Shown here piece after piece: positions 42,838-50,404 of a stretch of DNA of 64,000 nucleotides. Each line of letters starts with the position of its first letter. Position 1 is the first letter of the stretch. The translations under genes were made by a program, and so were the position numbers. The notes beneath the pieces are model-generated. The model did not search any database, had not been told where the DNA came from, and saw only the letters and a list, made by a program, of their open reading frames with translations. Origin of the DNA: Gemmobacter sp034519525 (GTDB lineage: Bacteria; Pseudomonadota; Alphaproteobacteria; Rhodobacterales; Rhodobacteraceae); NCBI GenBank assembly GCA_034519525.1, contig JAXHOJ010000061.1, positions 62,001 through 126,000 on the forward strand, given 5' to 3'.

Positions 42838-43341
42838 TCAGATCCTGCGCCGCTCCATCATCAGCAGCCCGGAGACAGCCAGAAGGAAGGCTACGCCAGA
42901 TGCAGCCGTGCGGATCTGGTTCCAGACTTGCCATGGCCCGGAATAGTTTTGCCATATTGCCCGCGCGTTTTCGACGTCGTCAGGGATATCAACCTTGGCC
43001 AAGGCTTCGTTCATCGGGACGTTGACCGACATGGTCAGCATCAGGCCAAGGCAAAAATACACGATGGCCGCCGCCGCAAAAGCCACGGCGCTGTGTCTTT
43101 GGCCCCTTGTCAGCAAAAGCGCCGCAGCTGCCGCAAGCGCAAACGGCGTCCCGAAGAAGATCGGGGCAAAGACCGCATTTCTGACGGAGGCATTCATGGC
43201 CTGCATGGCACCGATGGCGACGCGCGGATCGGCCGCGTCCAGCCCCCACATGGTCGAACAGACCCAGGCATAGAAAAACCCGAAAATCGCGGCACTCAGC
43301 GTCAGGGACAAAAAAATCACGGCGTAGGTCAGTTGTTTCAT
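42838..43341 (-). CDS. DUF1772 family membrane protein
   Basis: A 167-residue protein with four membrane segments (for example LTYAVIFLSLTLSAAIFGFFYAW and a pair near residues 70-115). The conserved start, FFYAWVCSTMWGLD, and NVPMNEALAKVD with WNQIRTAASG are typical of DUF1772 / anthrone-oxygenase-like proteins. The start at 43341 is preferred to 43416. It is divergent from a TetR gene that shares a perfect 12-bp inverted repeat. Function is unknown. Confidence 0.82.
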   Translation of the reverse strand: MKQLTYAVIFLSLTLSAAIFGFFYAWVCSTMWGLDAADPRVAIGAMQAMNASVRNAVFAPIFFGTPFALAAAAALLLTRGQRHSAVAFAAAAIVYFCLGLMLTMSVNVPMNEALAKVDIPDDVENARAIWQNYSGPWQVWNQIRTAASGVAFLLAVSGLLMMERRRI

Positions 43342-43367
43342 GTCCGCTTTCCGAATCAATAGCGTAT

Positions 43368-43401
43368 AGATTGATACGCCTTTACTTGTGCGTATCAATC
43401 T
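43368..43401. promoter_or_regulatory. 12-bp inverted repeat, candidate TetR operator
   Basis: AGATTGATACGC (43368-43379) and its exact reverse complement GCGTATCAATCT (43390-43401) are separated by 10 bases. A further partial half-site (AGCGTATAGATT) overlaps the left arm. The repeat lies midway between the divergent DUF1772 and TetR starts, the classic place for TetR to repress both genes. Confidence 0.75.
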
Positions 43402-43435
43402 GTACGGATAAAGCAAATATTTTTCAGTAGGTCAC

Positions 43436-44035
43436 ATGAACGAAAGAGATCGACAGAAGCGACACGACGCCATCTCGCGCGCGGCCTATGACCTGCTTGC
43501 CGAACACGGCTACGCCGGCGCCTCGATGATGCGGATTGCCACGGCGGCAAAGGCGTCGAACGAGACCTTGTATCGGTGGTACGGCAGCAAGGCGGGGCTG
43601 TTTCGCACCATGGTCGAGGACAATGCCGCGCAAACCCGGTCGATGCTCCTGCGCGCGCTGGAGGAACAGACCGATCCGTACGCGACCCTTGAACATGTCG
43701 CTTCGGTGTTTCTTGCTATGCTGTTGGGGGACCATGCAATCCTGTTGAACAGGGCCGCTGCCGCCGATCCGACTGGGGAGCTGGGCGGCGCCATATCTTC
43801 GGGCGGGCGTGCGCAGGTGATGCCGCTTCTGGCCCGGGTGATGGACCGGATCTGTGCCGACAGCACCATGCCCGCTGACGAAGCCGCCCGCCTGTTCGTC
43901 AGCCTTCTGGTGGGTGACGCGCAGGTAAAGCGTATCATCCACAACTCTCCCGCCCCGTCAAAGGCCGAGATCGAGGCCCAATGCGCAATGGCGCTTCGGA
44001 TGTTCAGGCGATTGATCGCCGGAACAGAGGCGTAG
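43436..44035 (+). CDS. TetR family repressor
   Basis: A 199-residue TetR protein. The helix-turn-helix is in AISRAAYDLLAEHGYAGAS then MMRIATAAKASNETLYRWYGSK (about 10-52), and the C-terminal ligand domain is of the common TetR_C type, with Ala-rich helices. The start at 43436 follows the divergent operator. Its probable target is the DUF1772 gene and itself; the inducer is unknown. Confidence 0.88.
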   Translation: MNERDRQKRHDAISRAAYDLLAEHGYAGASMMRIATAAKASNETLYRWYGSKAGLFRTMVEDNAAQTRSMLLRALEEQTDPYATLEHVASVFLAMLLGDHAILLNRAAAADPTGELGGAISSGGRAQVMPLLARVMDRICADSTMPADEAARLFVSLLVGDAQVKRIIHNSPAPSKAEIEAQCAMALRMFRRLIAGTEA

Positions 44036-44108
44036 CCGCAGAGGAGGGCCGCAAACGCGCATTCGCGGCATCTTCCCAAGTCACGGCAGCACCCTCAAAT
44101 CCCCAAAC

Positions 44109-44134
44109 AAAAAGCCCCCGTCTCCGGGGGCTTT
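44109..44134 (-). terminator. intrinsic terminator of glpX
   Basis: AAAGCCCCCG-TCTC-CGGGGGCTTT (44111-44134) is a perfect 10-bp stem. On the minus strand it is followed by TTTTTGTTT, just after the glpX stop at 44141. On the plus strand only TTTCC follows, so it may also end the TetR transcript. Confidence 0.9.
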
Positions 44135-44140
44135 CCTGTC

Positions 44141-45106
44141 TCACTTCACCGGCGAGCGGTAGGTCATCCGCCGCACCGATCCGGTCTTGGACCGCATCAG
44201 CAGGGTTTCCGTCGTCACCCAGCCGGGTTCGCGCTGGATGCCGGACAGGATCGACCCGCTGGTGACGCCGGTGGCGGCGAAGATCACATCGGCCGTTACC
44301 ATCTCGTCGCGGGTATAGATGCGGTCCAGATCGGTGATGCCGGCCTTGGCGGCGCGGCTGCGTTCATCGTCGTTGCGGAACAACAGCTTGCCATAGATCT
44401 GGCCGCCCATGCATTTCAGCGCCGAAGCCGCCAGCACGCCCTCGGGCGCGCCGCCGGAGCCCATATACATGTCGATGCCGGTCTGTTCCGGCTCGGCGCA
44501 GTGGATCACGCCGGCCACATCGCCATCGGTGATGAGCCGGATCGCCGCGCCGGTGGAGCGGACCTCGGCGATCAGATCTTCGTGCCGCGGGCGTTCCAGG
44601 ATGCAGACGGTGATATCGCCGGGGGCGCAGCCCTTTGCGGCGGCCAGCGCATGAACACGTTCGGCGGGCGACATGTGCAGGGTGACGGTATCCACCGGAT
44701 AGCCCGGGCCGATGGCCAGCTTTTCCATATAGACATCGGGGGCGTGCAGCAGGGTGCCGCGCGGGGCCATGGCGATCACGGTCAGGGCGTTGGGCATGTC
44801 CTTCGCGGTCAGCGTGGTGCCTTCCAGCGGGTCGAGCGCGATATCCACCGCCGGGCCATTGCCGGTGCCGACCTCTTCGCCGATGAACAGCATCGGCGCC
44901 TCGTCGCGCTCGCCCTCCCCGATGACCACGACGCCTGCGATATCGAGCAGGTTGAGCTGGTCGCGCATGGCGTTGACCGCGGCCTGATCGGCGGCCTTTT
45001 CATCGCCCCGCCCGATCAGCGTGGCCGAAGCCAGAGCGGCGGCCTCGGATACACGGGCGAGGCCCAATGAAAGCAAACGATCCTGAAACTGCTTGGCGTC
45101 AGCCAT
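44141..45106 (-). CDS. glpX: class II fructose-1,6-bisphosphatase
   Basis: A 321-residue GlpX enzyme that hydrolyses fructose 1,6-bisphosphate in gluconeogenesis or the Calvin cycle. Metal-binding motifs include VVIGEGERDEAPML and DIALDPLEGTT near residue 95, and YMGSGGAPEGVLAASALKCMGG is the family block. The ATG has GGGGAT ahead. The length is standard. Homoserine dehydrogenase lies upstream in the same direction, with 395 bases and two repeat elements between them, so it likely has its own promoter. Confidence 0.95.
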   Translation of the reverse strand: MADAKQFQDRLLSLGLARVSEAAALASATLIGRGDEKAADQAAVNAMRDQLNLLDIAGVVVIGEGERDEAPMLFIGEEVGTGNGPAVDIALDPLEGTTLTAKDMPNALTVIAMAPRGTLLHAPDVYMEKLAIGPGYPVDTVTLHMSPAERVHALAAAKGCAPGDITVCILERPRHEDLIAEVRSTGAAIRLITDGDVAGVIHCAEPEQTGIDMYMGSGGAPEGVLAASALKCMGGQIYGKLLFRNDDERSRAAKAGITDLDRIYTRDEMVTADVIFAATGVTSGSILSGIQREPGWVTTETLLMRSKTGSVRRMTYRSPVK

Positions 45107-45310
45107 GTTATCCCCGTTAGGTCAATGCGGTTCGCCCTGTGGTAACGACGGGGCCGGGCTGCGGCAAGCCCGGTCGCGCTAACGCGCGGTGGCCAAAACG
45201 GTTTGGCCGGTTTTCCGCCCGGTTTCCCGGCAGGGGCGCGGGCGCGGGGCATCGAGCCCCACGCCCGCGCGGCCGCAGTGGCGGCCAGGACGCCGGGGCG
45301 GGATGACGGA

Positions 45311-45380
45311 AAGGGGGCTTCCGCCCCCTCTGGCTGCTGCGCAGCCATTCACCCCTGAGGGTATTTGGGCCAAGAGGAAG
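45311..45380 (+). repeat. composite intergenic repeat, copy B
   Basis: Stem-loop one GGGGGC-TTCC-GCCCCC (45313-45328), stem-loop two GGCTGC-TGC-GCAGCC (45332-45346), and tail CACCCCTGAGGGTATTTG then CCAAGAGGAAG. With copy C it occupies the 395-base gap 45107-45501, which holds no gene I can support. Confidence 0.8.
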
Positions 45381-45424
45381 GGTGATGGCCGGTTCAAGCA
45401 AGAGGGCCAGAATGTCCCTGCCTG

Positions 45425-45477
45425 CTTCCTCTTGGTGAAAATACCCTCGGGGGGTGCGGGGGGCAGACAGCCCCCCG
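45425..45477 (-). repeat. composite intergenic repeat, copy C (inverted)
   Basis: On the minus strand: stem CGGGGGGC-TGTCT-GCCCCCCG, then the tail CACCCCCCGAGGGTATTTTC and CCAAGAGGAAG. It lacks the second stem-loop of the other copies. It lies head-to-head with copy B, tails facing, 44 bases apart, so the AAGAGGAAG / CTTCCTCTT ends form an inverted pair. Confidence 0.8.
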
Positions 45478-45501
45478 TCGCCGTTGGTGCCGGGCGGGCG
45501 C

Positions 45502-46797
45502 TCAGTCTTCCTCGATGCGGATGGCCACGGGATCGCCCACCAGCACGCCGGTTGCGGCGAAGCGGGCCAGCGCATGGGCAATATCGGCAGGTGCTGCCTT
45601 GTGCGTCACGAAGAGCACGATGGCATCATCATCCGCTTCGCCCTTCTGGTTGATCTGGCGCATCTGGTCGATCGAGATGCCAGCCTCGCCGAGGCAGGTG
45701 GCGATCTTGGCCAGCGCGCCGGGTTTGTCCAGCAGGGTCATGCGGATGTAATAGGGGGCCGGCGTGGCCGAGCGGGCGGGCACGGGATCGGCCAGTGTGG
45801 TGGCGGGCTGGCCGAAGGTCGGCAGGCGCAGGCCGCGCGCGATATCCAGCACATCGGCCATCACGGCACTGGCCGTGGGGCCTTCGCCCGCGCCCGGGCC
45901 GCGCAGCACGATCTGGCCCACGCTGTCGCCCTCAAGCACCACCATATTGGTGCCGCCCTGCAGCTGCCCCAGCGGGCTTTTCTTTGGCACCAGGCAGGGG
46001 GTCATGCGCTGTTCCAGCCCGCGCCCCGACATCTGCGCCACGCCCAAGAGCTTGATGCGATAGCCCATCTGATCGGCATGGCGGATGTCGTCGATGCTGA
46101 CGGCGCCGATGCCTTCCAGTTCGACCGCGTCGAAATTCACCTTTGTGCCGAAGGCGATGGCGGCCAGCAGGCTGAGCTTGTGGCCCGCGTCGATCCCCCC
46201 CACGTCAAGATTGGGGTCTGCCTCAAGATAGCCCAGTTGCCGGGCTTCCTCGAACACGGTTTCATAGGGCAGGCCTTCGGACTGCATCCGGGTGAGGATA
46301 TAGTTGCAGCTGCCGTTCATCACGCCCATCACCCGCTTGATGCGGTTGGCGGCCAGACCTTCGGTCAGGGCCTTGATGACGGGGATGCCACCGGCCACTG
46401 CCGCCTCGAACCGGATGACCCGGCCTGCGGCTTCGGCGGCTTCGGCCAGATGCTGGCCGTGATGGGCCAGAAGCGCCTTGTTGGCGGTGACCACATCCTT
46501 GCCTGCGGCAATGGCGGCCTCGGTCGCCGCCTTGGCGGCGCCTTCATGGCCGCCCATCACCTCGATGAACACATCCACATCGTCGCGCTGCGCCAGGGCC
46601 ACCGGATCGGTTTCCCAGGCATAGGCCGACAGATCTGCATCGCGGGTCTTGCTGCGGTCGCGCGCGGAAACAGCGGTGATGACCACAGGGCGCCCGGTGC
46701 GCCGGGTGATCAGATCGGCGTGTTGCTGAACGATCTTCACCACTCCGATGCCGACGGTGCCAAGACCGGCCAGCCCGAGACGCAGAGGCGCTGCCAT
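45502..46797 (-). CDS. hom: homoserine dehydrogenase
   Basis: A 431-residue NAD(P)H-dependent enzyme making homoserine from aspartate semialdehyde, leading to threonine and methionine. The Rossmann start is LRLGLAGLGTVGIGVVKI; the catalytic region has GGIPVIKALTEGLAANRI and MNGSCNYILTRM with YLEADPNLDVGGIDAGHKL. An ACT regulatory domain covers about 350-431 (YYIRMTLLDKPGALAKIA). GGAG precedes the ATG. The length is usual for the ACT form. Confidence 0.95.
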   Translation of the reverse strand: MAAPLRLGLAGLGTVGIGVVKIVQQHADLITRRTGRPVVITAVSARDRSKTRDADLSAYAWETDPVALAQRDDVDVFIEVMGGHEGAAKAATEAAIAAGKDVVTANKALLAHHGQHLAEAAEAAGRVIRFEAAVAGGIPVIKALTEGLAANRIKRVMGVMNGSCNYILTRMQSEGLPYETVFEEARQLGYLEADPNLDVGGIDAGHKLSLLAAIAFGTKVNFDAVELEGIGAVSIDDIRHADQMGYRIKLLGVAQMSGRGLEQRMTPCLVPKKSPLGQLQGGTNMVVLEGDSVGQIVLRGPGAGEGPTASAVMADVLDIARGLRLPTFGQPATTLADPVPARSATPAPYYIRMTLLDKPGALAKIATCLGEAGISIDQMRQINQKGEADDDAIVLFVTHKAAPADIAHALARFAATGVLVGDPVAIRIEED

Positions 46798-46874
46798 GAT
46801 AATCTCCGTATTTGCCCGGTCGATGCTCTAGCCTGTCGCGGACGGCGGCGCAATGCGCGAGGCGGCGGCGCGGG

Positions 46875-47165
46875 TCAGCCCGCCGCCTGGGCCAGACGGG
46901 CGCGCGTGGCGGGATCAGAGGGCAGGCCGCGCATCGCGGCGGCACGGGCGCGCAGGGCGGCGGCACGGGCGGCAAGCGACGGGGCCGGATCTGCCATGGC
47001 CGCTGTGGCATCGGTGGCAGCCAATATCCCCGCCAGCGGCACCAGAACCGGCGGGGTGCCTATGGCCGATTCTGCCCCGGTGTCGATGCGGGGCAGCGTA
47101 TCGCAGCCCGCCAGAGCAAGGCTCAGCAGCAGGGCAGCGGCTGGGACGGGCAGGGGAAAGAGCAT
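46875..47165 (-). CDS. small lipoprotein, hypothetical
   Basis: 96 residues from ATG 47165. A signal peptide with lipobox LALAGC (Cys near residue 20) is followed by a low-complexity Ala/Arg-rich helical tail (SLAARAAALRARAAAMRG). No domain is recognised. Alternative starts (ATG 47180) exist. It lies upstream of hom on the same strand, 77 bases apart. The lipobox supports a real gene, but no ribosome site is clear. Confidence 0.5.
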   Translation of the reverse strand: MLFPLPVPAAALLLSLALAGCDTLPRIDTGAESAIGTPPVLVPLAGILAATDATAAMADPAPSLAARAAALRARAAAMRGLPSDPATRARLAQAAG

Positions 47166-47293
47166 AGGGCCTCGCAGCATCGTTCTGCAGCAGCATACAG
47201 TGCATTGGGCCGCTGCGGCAACCAATAGGGCGGGCCTGCGCTTTGCGGGCCCGGGCCTGGGGAGGAGTCTGGGCCCGGATCTGGGCACGGGGT

Positions 47294-47312
47294 TGAACAG
47301 AACGCCTGTTCA
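47294..47312. promoter_or_regulatory. inverted repeat upstream of TetR gene, candidate autoregulatory operator
   Basis: TGAACAG-AACGC-CTGTTCA is a perfect 7-bp inverted repeat centred 24 bases before the TetR ATG at 47327. The position over the promoter and ribosome site suits autorepression, and it also lies upstream of the divergent lipoprotein gene. Confidence 0.65.
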
Positions 47313-47326
47313 GTTAGCTTGGGCCT

Positions 47327-47923
47327 ATGGCACGCAAGACAGGCTCTCATTCCGAAATCACCGGGCCGCGCATCCGCGCCGCCGCCGAACGGCTGTTCGC
47401 GCGCCACGGCTTTGCCGCGGTTTCGATGCGACAGATCGCCGCCGAGGTGGGGGTGCAGGCGGGGGCGCTGTATCTTTACACGCCCGACAAGCAGAGCCTG
47501 CTGGCCGATCTGATGCGCAGCCATCTGGACAGCCTGCTGGCGGCCCATGCCGCCCTGCCGCAGCTTGAGGGGCCGCAGGCACGGCTGGCACAATTCGCCC
47601 GGTTTCACATCGGCTATCACATCGACAGGCCCGATGCGGTCTTCGTTGCCTATATGGAGTTGCGCAATCTGGCGCCCGAGAATTTCACCGAAATCGAGGC
47701 GCTGCGCCGCCGCTATGAAGACCGGCTGGAGGCGATTCTGCAGGATGGCCGGGCGGCAGGGCTTTTTCTGGTGCCCGATACAAAACTGGCCACTTTGGCG
47801 CTGATTGCGATGCTGACAGGTGTCACGAACTGGTATCGTGAAGGTGGCAGGCTTGGCCGGGCAGAGGTGGAGAAGATCTATGCCGACATGGCATTGCAGG
47901 CCGTTGGCGTGCCGCCCGCATGA
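47327..47923 (+). CDS. TetR family transcriptional regulator
   Basis: 198 residues. The helix-turn-helix is in RIRAAAERLFARHGFAAVS then MRQIAAEVGVQAGALYLYTPDK (about 15-58). The C-terminal domain resembles TetR_C regulators of fatty-acid or amino-acid catabolism, with GYHIDRPDAVFVAYMELRNL. It is preceded by an inverted repeat suited to its own control. Target genes beyond itself are not evident. Confidence 0.87.
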   Translation: MARKTGSHSEITGPRIRAAAERLFARHGFAAVSMRQIAAEVGVQAGALYLYTPDKQSLLADLMRSHLDSLLAAHAALPQLEGPQARLAQFARFHIGYHIDRPDAVFVAYMELRNLAPENFTEIEALRRRYEDRLEAILQDGRAAGLFLVPDTKLATLALIAMLTGVTNWYREGGRLGRAEVEKIYADMALQAVGVPPA

Positions 47924-48045
47924 CCCAGGTGGTTACCGCGTGGCGCCGCGCCGCACACGGTTTGGCGGAAGGCGTGCCGTTCAGGCTTGATTTTCGCGCC
48001 AAAATGACCAGTTAGCTTTCAAAGAAACAGGATAGGGAAAAGTCG

Positions 48046-49224
48046 ATGGCGAATGGTGGTCCATGGGGGGGCGGCGGTGGCGGCGACAACCGCGATAACC
48101 GCAATGACGGGCGTGGCCCGCGCAAACCCGGCGGTGAAGGGCCGCAGATCCCCGAAATCGACGAGATCGTGAAAAAGGGGCAGGAACAGCTGCGCGTCCT
48201 GATGGGCGGTCGTGGTCGCCAGGGTGGCGGCAGCGGCGGTGGCGGCGGCGGCAATTCCAACCCGCTTGGCCCGATCTTTTCGGGGCAGGGGCTGGCGCTT
48301 GGTGCTTTGGTGGCTGCAGGGCTCTGGGCCTATATGTCGTTCTACACGGTGCGCCCGGAAGAACGGGCCGTCGAACTGTTTCTGGGCGAATTCAGCACGG
48401 TCAGCGATCCGGGTCTGAACTTTGCGCCCTGGCCCGTCGTCACGGCCGAAATCGTGCAGGTGACCGGCGAACGCACCACCGATATCGGCTCGGGTGCGCT
48501 GGGGGCCAATGACAGCGGCCTGATGCTGACCCGCGATCAGAACATCGTGGATATCGAATTCCAGGTGGTGTGGAATGTGTCGGATGCTTCGGCCTTCCTG
48601 TTCAACCTGAAAGATCCGGCCGGTACGATCCGGGCTGTGGCCGAAAGCGCCATGCGCGACATCATCGCCCGGTCGGAACTGGCGCCGGTTCTGAACCGTG
48701 ACCGGGGCGTGATCGCCGCCGATTTGCGCGCCAATGTGCAGGCCACGCTCGACAGCTATAACGCGGGCATCAATGTGGTGCGGGTGAACTTTGATCGCGC
48801 CGACCCCCCGCGCGAGGTGATTGATGCCTTCCGCGAAGTGCAGGCCGCCCAGCAGGAACGTGACCGGCTGGAGAAAGAGGCCGATGCCTATGCCAACCGG
48901 GTGACCGCGGGCGCCCGAGGCGAGGCGGCGCAGCTGCTGGAAGATGCCGAAGGCTATCGCGCCCGTGTGGTCAACGCCGCCGAAGGTGAGGCAAGCCGCT
49001 TCCTGGCTGTCTACGAGGAATACGTGAAGGCGCCGGATGTGACGCGCAAGCGCATGTATCTGGAAACCATGGAAGGCGTGCTGAGCCGGATGAACAAGGT
49101 CATCCTGGATGGCGTGCAGTCTGGTGAAGGCGGGCAGGGAGTCGTGCCGTTCCTGCCGCTGAACGAACTGAACCGCCCGGCCCCCGCCACCGGCGCTGCC
49201 GCTGCGACCCAGGGAGGAAACTGA
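48046..49224 (+). CDS. hflK: FtsH protease modulator HflK
   Basis: 392 residues. A Gly-rich N-terminus (GGPWGGGGGGDN and GGGSGGGGGGNSN) precedes a single membrane helix near residues 85-105 and a band-7/SPFH domain (about 105-330) with FYTVRPEERAVELFLGEF. A helical region AQQERDRLEKEADAYANRVT follows. It forms a complex with HflC in the inner membrane, periplasm-facing, that regulates FtsH. hflC starts one base after its stop. Confidence 0.94.
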   Translation: MANGGPWGGGGGGDNRDNRNDGRGPRKPGGEGPQIPEIDEIVKKGQEQLRVLMGGRGRQGGGSGGGGGGNSNPLGPIFSGQGLALGALVAAGLWAYMSFYTVRPEERAVELFLGEFSTVSDPGLNFAPWPVVTAEIVQVTGERTTDIGSGALGANDSGLMLTRDQNIVDIEFQVVWNVSDASAFLFNLKDPAGTIRAVAESAMRDIIARSELAPVLNRDRGVIAADLRANVQATLDSYNAGINVVRVNFDRADPPREVIDAFREVQAAQQERDRLEKEADAYANRVTAGARGEAAQLLEDAEGYRARVVNAAEGEASRFLAVYEEYVKAPDVTRKRMYLETMEGVLSRMNKVILDGVQSGEGGQGVVPFLPLNELNRPAPATGAAAATQGGN

Positions 49225-49225
49225 T

Positions 49226-50119
49226 ATGGCCAAGGCCGCATTCATACTGCCCGCGCTTTTCGTTGTGGGCGCGGTTGCCCTGTCTTCCGTGTTTATCGTC
49301 GATGAACGCGAAAAGGTGCTTGTCCTGCAGTTCGGTCAGGTCAAACAGGAAATCAACACCCCCGGTCTGGGCTTCAAGATCCCGGTGATCCAGGAAGTGG
49401 TCCGCTACGAAGACCGTATTCTTGGCCTGCCGACCCAACCGCTTGAAGTGACGCCGCTGGATGACCGCCGCCTTGTGGTGGATGCCTTCGCCCGCTGGCG
49501 CATCGTCAATCTGGTGGATTTCCGCGAGGCCGTGGGGCCGGGTGGCACCGATGCCGCACAGGCCCGGCTGGACCGGATCATCAATGCCGCCATCCGCGAG
49601 GTTCTGGGCTCGGTTCCCTCCGGCGCCGTGCTGTCGGAAGACCGCACCGGCCTGATGAACCGCATCCGCGATATCGCCCGGCGCGAAGCGGCAAGTCTGG
49701 GCGTCGATGTGATCGACGTGCGGCTGACCCGCACAGATCTGCCGGAACAGAACCTTGCCGCCACCTTTGCCCGGATGCGGGCCGAGCGTGAGCGTGAGGC
49801 GGCAGACGAGATCGGCCGTGGTAACGAAGCGGCGCAGCGTGTCCGCGCCTCTGCCGACCGCACGGTGGTCGAGGTGACCTCCGAAGCCCGCAAGCAGGCC
49901 GAGATCATCCGCGGTGAATCCGACGCGCAGCGCAACGGCATCTATGCCGAAGCCTTTGGCCGCGACCCGGAATTCTTTGCCTTCACCCGCTCGCTGACCG
50001 CTTATGAACGTGCGCTGCGCGAAGGGAATTCGTCGATCGTCATGTCGCCCGACAGCGAATTCTTCGATTACCTGCGCAGCGATCAAGGCCCTTCGGCTCC
50101 GGCCGAAGCGACGAACTGA
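49226..50119 (+). CDS. hflC: FtsH protease modulator HflC
   Basis: A 297-residue partner of HflK. An N-terminal signal-anchor (FILPALFVVGAVALSSVFIV) is followed by an SPFH domain starting VDEREKVLVLQFGQVKQEI and a helical region with RMRAEREREAADEIGRGNEA. The C-terminus includes FGRDPEFFAFTRSLTAYERAL, the HflC signature. It follows hflK directly; the Do protease gene lies 285 bases downstream beyond a terminator. The DUF2065 gene often present here in relatives was not found. Confidence 0.94.
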   Translation: MAKAAFILPALFVVGAVALSSVFIVDEREKVLVLQFGQVKQEINTPGLGFKIPVIQEVVRYEDRILGLPTQPLEVTPLDDRRLVVDAFARWRIVNLVDFREAVGPGGTDAAQARLDRIINAAIREVLGSVPSGAVLSEDRTGLMNRIRDIARREAASLGVDVIDVRLTRTDLPEQNLAATFARMRAEREREAADEIGRGNEAAQRVRASADRTVVEVTSEARKQAEIIRGESDAQRNGIYAEAFGRDPEFFAFTRSLTAYERALREGNSSIVMSPDSEFFDYLRSDQGPSAPAEATN

Positions 50120-50123
50120 ACCT

Positions 50124-50169
50124 TGCCGCTTCGGCGGCACAGGCGCGCCCCCTTTGACGGGGGCGCGTT
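50124..50169 (+). terminator. double hairpin terminator after hflC
   Basis: The first hairpin, TGCCGC-TTCG-GCGGCA (50124-50139), has a stable UUCG loop. The second, CGCGCCCCC-TTTGAC-GGGGGCGCG (50144-50167), has a 9-bp stem followed by TT. Together they end or attenuate the hflKC transcript. The rest of the gap to 50404 holds a short tandem repeat and presumably the promoter of the protease gene. Confidence 0.7.
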
Positions 50170-50201
50170 GGCATTTCAGGTGTCATGGGCCCCTGTCAGA
50201 C

Positions 50202-50229
50202 ATGCCGGATCTGCAATGCCGGATCTGAA
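50202..50229. repeat. 14-bp tandem duplication
   Basis: ATGCCGGATCTG(C/A)A occurs twice with a 14-base period (50202-50215, 50216-50229) in the gap upstream of the Do protease gene. It lies in non-coding sequence. Confidence 0.75.
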
Positions 50230-50404
50230 ACGCCCCCGCGTTGAAACAAAGAATCACATGTCTTTGACGCAGCGCGACGGGGTTTGCATTGCACATTTCC
50301 TTTCCTACCTGTTGGGTATTGGGGAAGCCCGGCCAGATCCGGGTGGATAAAACCGACCAAGACTATAGCGACCAAGAAGACAAGCGACCGAAAAGGAGTT
50401 CGCG

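Noticed and set aside
45189..45653. Plus-strand frame over the hom-glpX gap
   Set aside because: It is made of the two repeat elements and antisense hom sequence.
50123..50350. 75-codon frame in the hflC-degP gap, considered as the DUF2065 protein often found there
   Set aside because: Its sequence lacks the hydrophobic segments of DUF2065 and crosses a terminator and a tandem repeat.
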